Notes under the pieces: model-generated
What the model was told of the DNA's origin: nothing
The model's input: only the letters and a program-made list of their open reading frames with translations
Database searches by the model: none
Origin: Allobaculum stercoricanis DSM 13633
GTDB taxonomy: Bacteria; Bacillota_I; Bacilli_A; Erysipelotrichales; Erysipelotrichaceae
Length of the DNA: 64,000 nt
Reading direction: 5' to 3'
Assembly: GCF_000384195.1 (NCBI RefSeq)
Contig: NZ_KB913034.1
Location: forward strand, 1,104,507 to 1,168,506
Shown here: in pieces, positions 62,673 through 64,000 of the stretch
Numbering within the stretch: the first letter of the stretch is position 1
How the letters are laid out: each line of letters starts with the position of its first letter
Made by a program: the position numbers and the translations under genes

Positions 62673-63575
62673 CTATTGATTGAACTCAAGATGGATTTGT
62701 TTCGATTTAGGAATTTCAACAACGTTTGCTTGATGAAACGGCGTATCATTTAAATCAATTTTATAAGCTTGTAAATAATATCCTTTTTTATTCGGCGTTC
62801 CTTTATATTTTAAATCACCCCAAAGTGGCGTATGCAAATAAGCTAGGCAAGCGCGAATTTGATGAAAACGTCCTGTCATCAATTCAATTTGTGATAAATA
62901 TAAGCCATCTTTTTGTTGAAGCGTTTTAACTTTCATTTTCGCTAGATCGTATTGATCTTTTGGCCGATCACTGACAAGAGCCCTAGTCCCCTCTTTTTTA
63001 AGATAAAGTTCAATCAAACCTTGTTTTGGATATTGATCGGTAATTGCTAGATAGTATTTATGAACTTGATTTTGCGCAATTGCCAAACTTAAATCTCGCG
63101 CAGCTTGGGCAGTTTTCCCCGCCAAAACAAGTCCAGAAGTATTGCGATCTAAACGATGAGCAATCGAAGGAGTGAATGATTGTTCAACATTCGGATCATA
63201 TCTTTTATTGGCAACCAACCATGATAGCAAACGATCATTTAATGTATCTTGTTCTGTAGCCTGGTCTTTCATCGACAAAAGGCCTGCCGGCTTATTCATC
63301 ACCACAATTTGATCGTCTTCATAAATGACATCAAGCTTTTTGGCTGGCTGGATCTTCTTTGTTTCTTTCTCTAATAAATCAGGTGGTAAAAACAAAAGCA
63401 AAACATCGCCTTCAACAAGCTTTTGGTCGTACTGCGCCCGTTTACGATTGACTTTTATTTTCTTATTACGAATCGCTTTATACATCGCACTCGTTTTCAA
63501 ATTGGGATAGGCTTTTAATAAAAATTTATCTAGACGCTGATTGGCATCATTTTTAGAAATGATCACTTCTTGCAT
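62673..63575 (-). CDS. RluA-family pseudouridine synthase with S4 domain
   Basis: 300 residues. The N-terminal S4 RNA-binding domain (DANQRLDKFLLKAYPNLK) leads to the catalytic domain with AHRLDRNTSGLVLAGKTAQA (Asp about 141) and MTGRFHQIRACLAYLHTPLWGD. It isomerises uridines in rRNA, close to the RluC/RluD group; the exact position is unknown. The ATG follows AGAGGATAAGA. Confidence 0.92.
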   Translation of the reverse strand: MQEVIISKNDANQRLDKFLLKAYPNLKTSAMYKAIRNKKIKVNRKRAQYDQKLVEGDVLLLFLPPDLLEKETKKIQPAKKLDVIYEDDQIVVMNKPAGLLSMKDQATEQDTLNDRLLSWLVANKRYDPNVEQSFTPSIAHRLDRNTSGLVLAGKTAQAARDLSLAIAQNQVHKYYLAITDQYPKQGLIELYLKKEGTRALVSDRPKDQYDLAKMKVKTLQQKDGLYLSQIELMTGRFHQIRACLAYLHTPLWGDLKYKGTPNKKGYYLQAYKIDLNDTPFHQANVVEIPKSKQIHLEFNQ

Positions 63576-63900
63576 ATTCTTATCCTCTTTATCCTTTAAA
63601 TTATTTCAACTTTTATTGAGCTTAATCGATCTTTTGATATTGAGCAAGCTATAGAAATGATGTTGCTATAGATCTGTAAATGAATAAAGATCTATCATTT
63701 TCGAATCTATCCACTAAACCAAAGAAACTGATTTGTAATCGGTTCCAGTCATGCTCATACAACACTTTCGGAATCTATTTTGTGATTTTTTACACATATG
63801 TCATCAATATTCACTTGTTTTTGTATATTATTCATATTCTTAAAGCAAGAAATATGAATTGTTTGATAGAGTATAGATAAGAATTGAGAGGAGAAAAACA

Positions 63901-64000
63901 ATGAGAGGAGTATACAACTCAGTAACCGATATTCGTCGTAAAGTCTTTGCGGCAATTGCCGAAATGGCTTATGAAGAAGATGTAAATTATACAGAAAGAT
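63901..64000 (+). CDS. Partial CDS, N-terminus of a probable monomeric [FeFe] hydrogenase
   Basis: The ATG at 63901 follows GAGAGGAGAAAAACA and reads 33 codons to the window end: MRGVYNSVTDIRRKVF then AAIAEMAYEEDVNYTER. The 'V..IRRKVF..IA..A' start is what I recall from monomeric [FeFe] hydrogenases of gut anaerobes. No catalytic motif lies inside the window, so this is tentative. The 325 bases upstream (63576-63900) hold only its AT-rich promoter region. Confidence 0.45.
   Translation, partial: MRGVYNSVTDIRRKVFAAIAEMAYEEDVNYTER

Overview
The window looks like chromosome from a low-GC, anaerobic, gut-type member of the Bacillota. Erysipelotrichaceae is my best guess. This rests on the AT-rich sequence, AGGAGG-type ribosome sites, two T-box leaders, a full set of Bacillota housekeeping genes, a superoxide reductase, a GlgC/GlgD glycogen operon and what looks like the start of an [FeFe] hydrogenase. 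The genus is inference. Most genes lie on the minus strand. There are no tRNA or rRNA genes, no CRISPR array and no insertion sequence; the one clear mobile element is a group II intron.

Layout. 0-10.4 kb: a partial membrane protein, an esterase, typA on the plus strand, unknown small genes, valS behind a T-box, and an NSS-type sodium symporter. 10.4-20 kb: a tryptophan-type ABC transporter behind a T-box with a candidate UGG specifier, the telA/xpaC pair, ptsI, and an ECF vitamin-transporter S component. 20-32 kb: a cupin, an unknown membrane protein, an ankyrin/EF-G-like operon with an attenuator-like leader, a CbxX-type AAA+ ATPase with a small partner, a secreted serine protease, secG-rnr and a HAD phosphatase.

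32-46 kb: galK and a divergent LacI-type regulator with matching operators and a cre-like site. Then comes the classic cysS-mrnC-rlmB-sigH-rpmG-secE-nusG block, gapA, a surface-protein pair with an Ltp-like domain, and an Lrp-aminotransferase pair. 46-54 kb: phosphoglucomutase, ptsH, and glgC-glgD-glgA with a DUF523 gene. These link sugar uptake (EI, HPr), sugar-phosphate interconversion and glycogen synthesis. 54-64 kb: a small monooxygenase-like gene, a group IIC intron beside a terminator hairpin, two coiled-coil proteins, superoxide reductase, two pseudouridine synthases, a patatin-like lipase, a prepilin-peptidase-like protein and a partial hydrogenase gene.

The most interesting element is the leader of the ankyrin/EF-G-like operon (23.3-24.17 kb). 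It has a 27-codon peptide ORF with its own ribosome site, whose last codons form the 5' arm of an intrinsic terminator. This is the layout of ribosome-sensing attenuation, placed ahead of a translational GTPase. Second are a zinc-ribbon/Ltp-like protein and its lipoprotein neighbour, with a near-identical 33-bp direct repeat on each side. Many genes have canonical terminators and promoters, which were used to correct gene starts.
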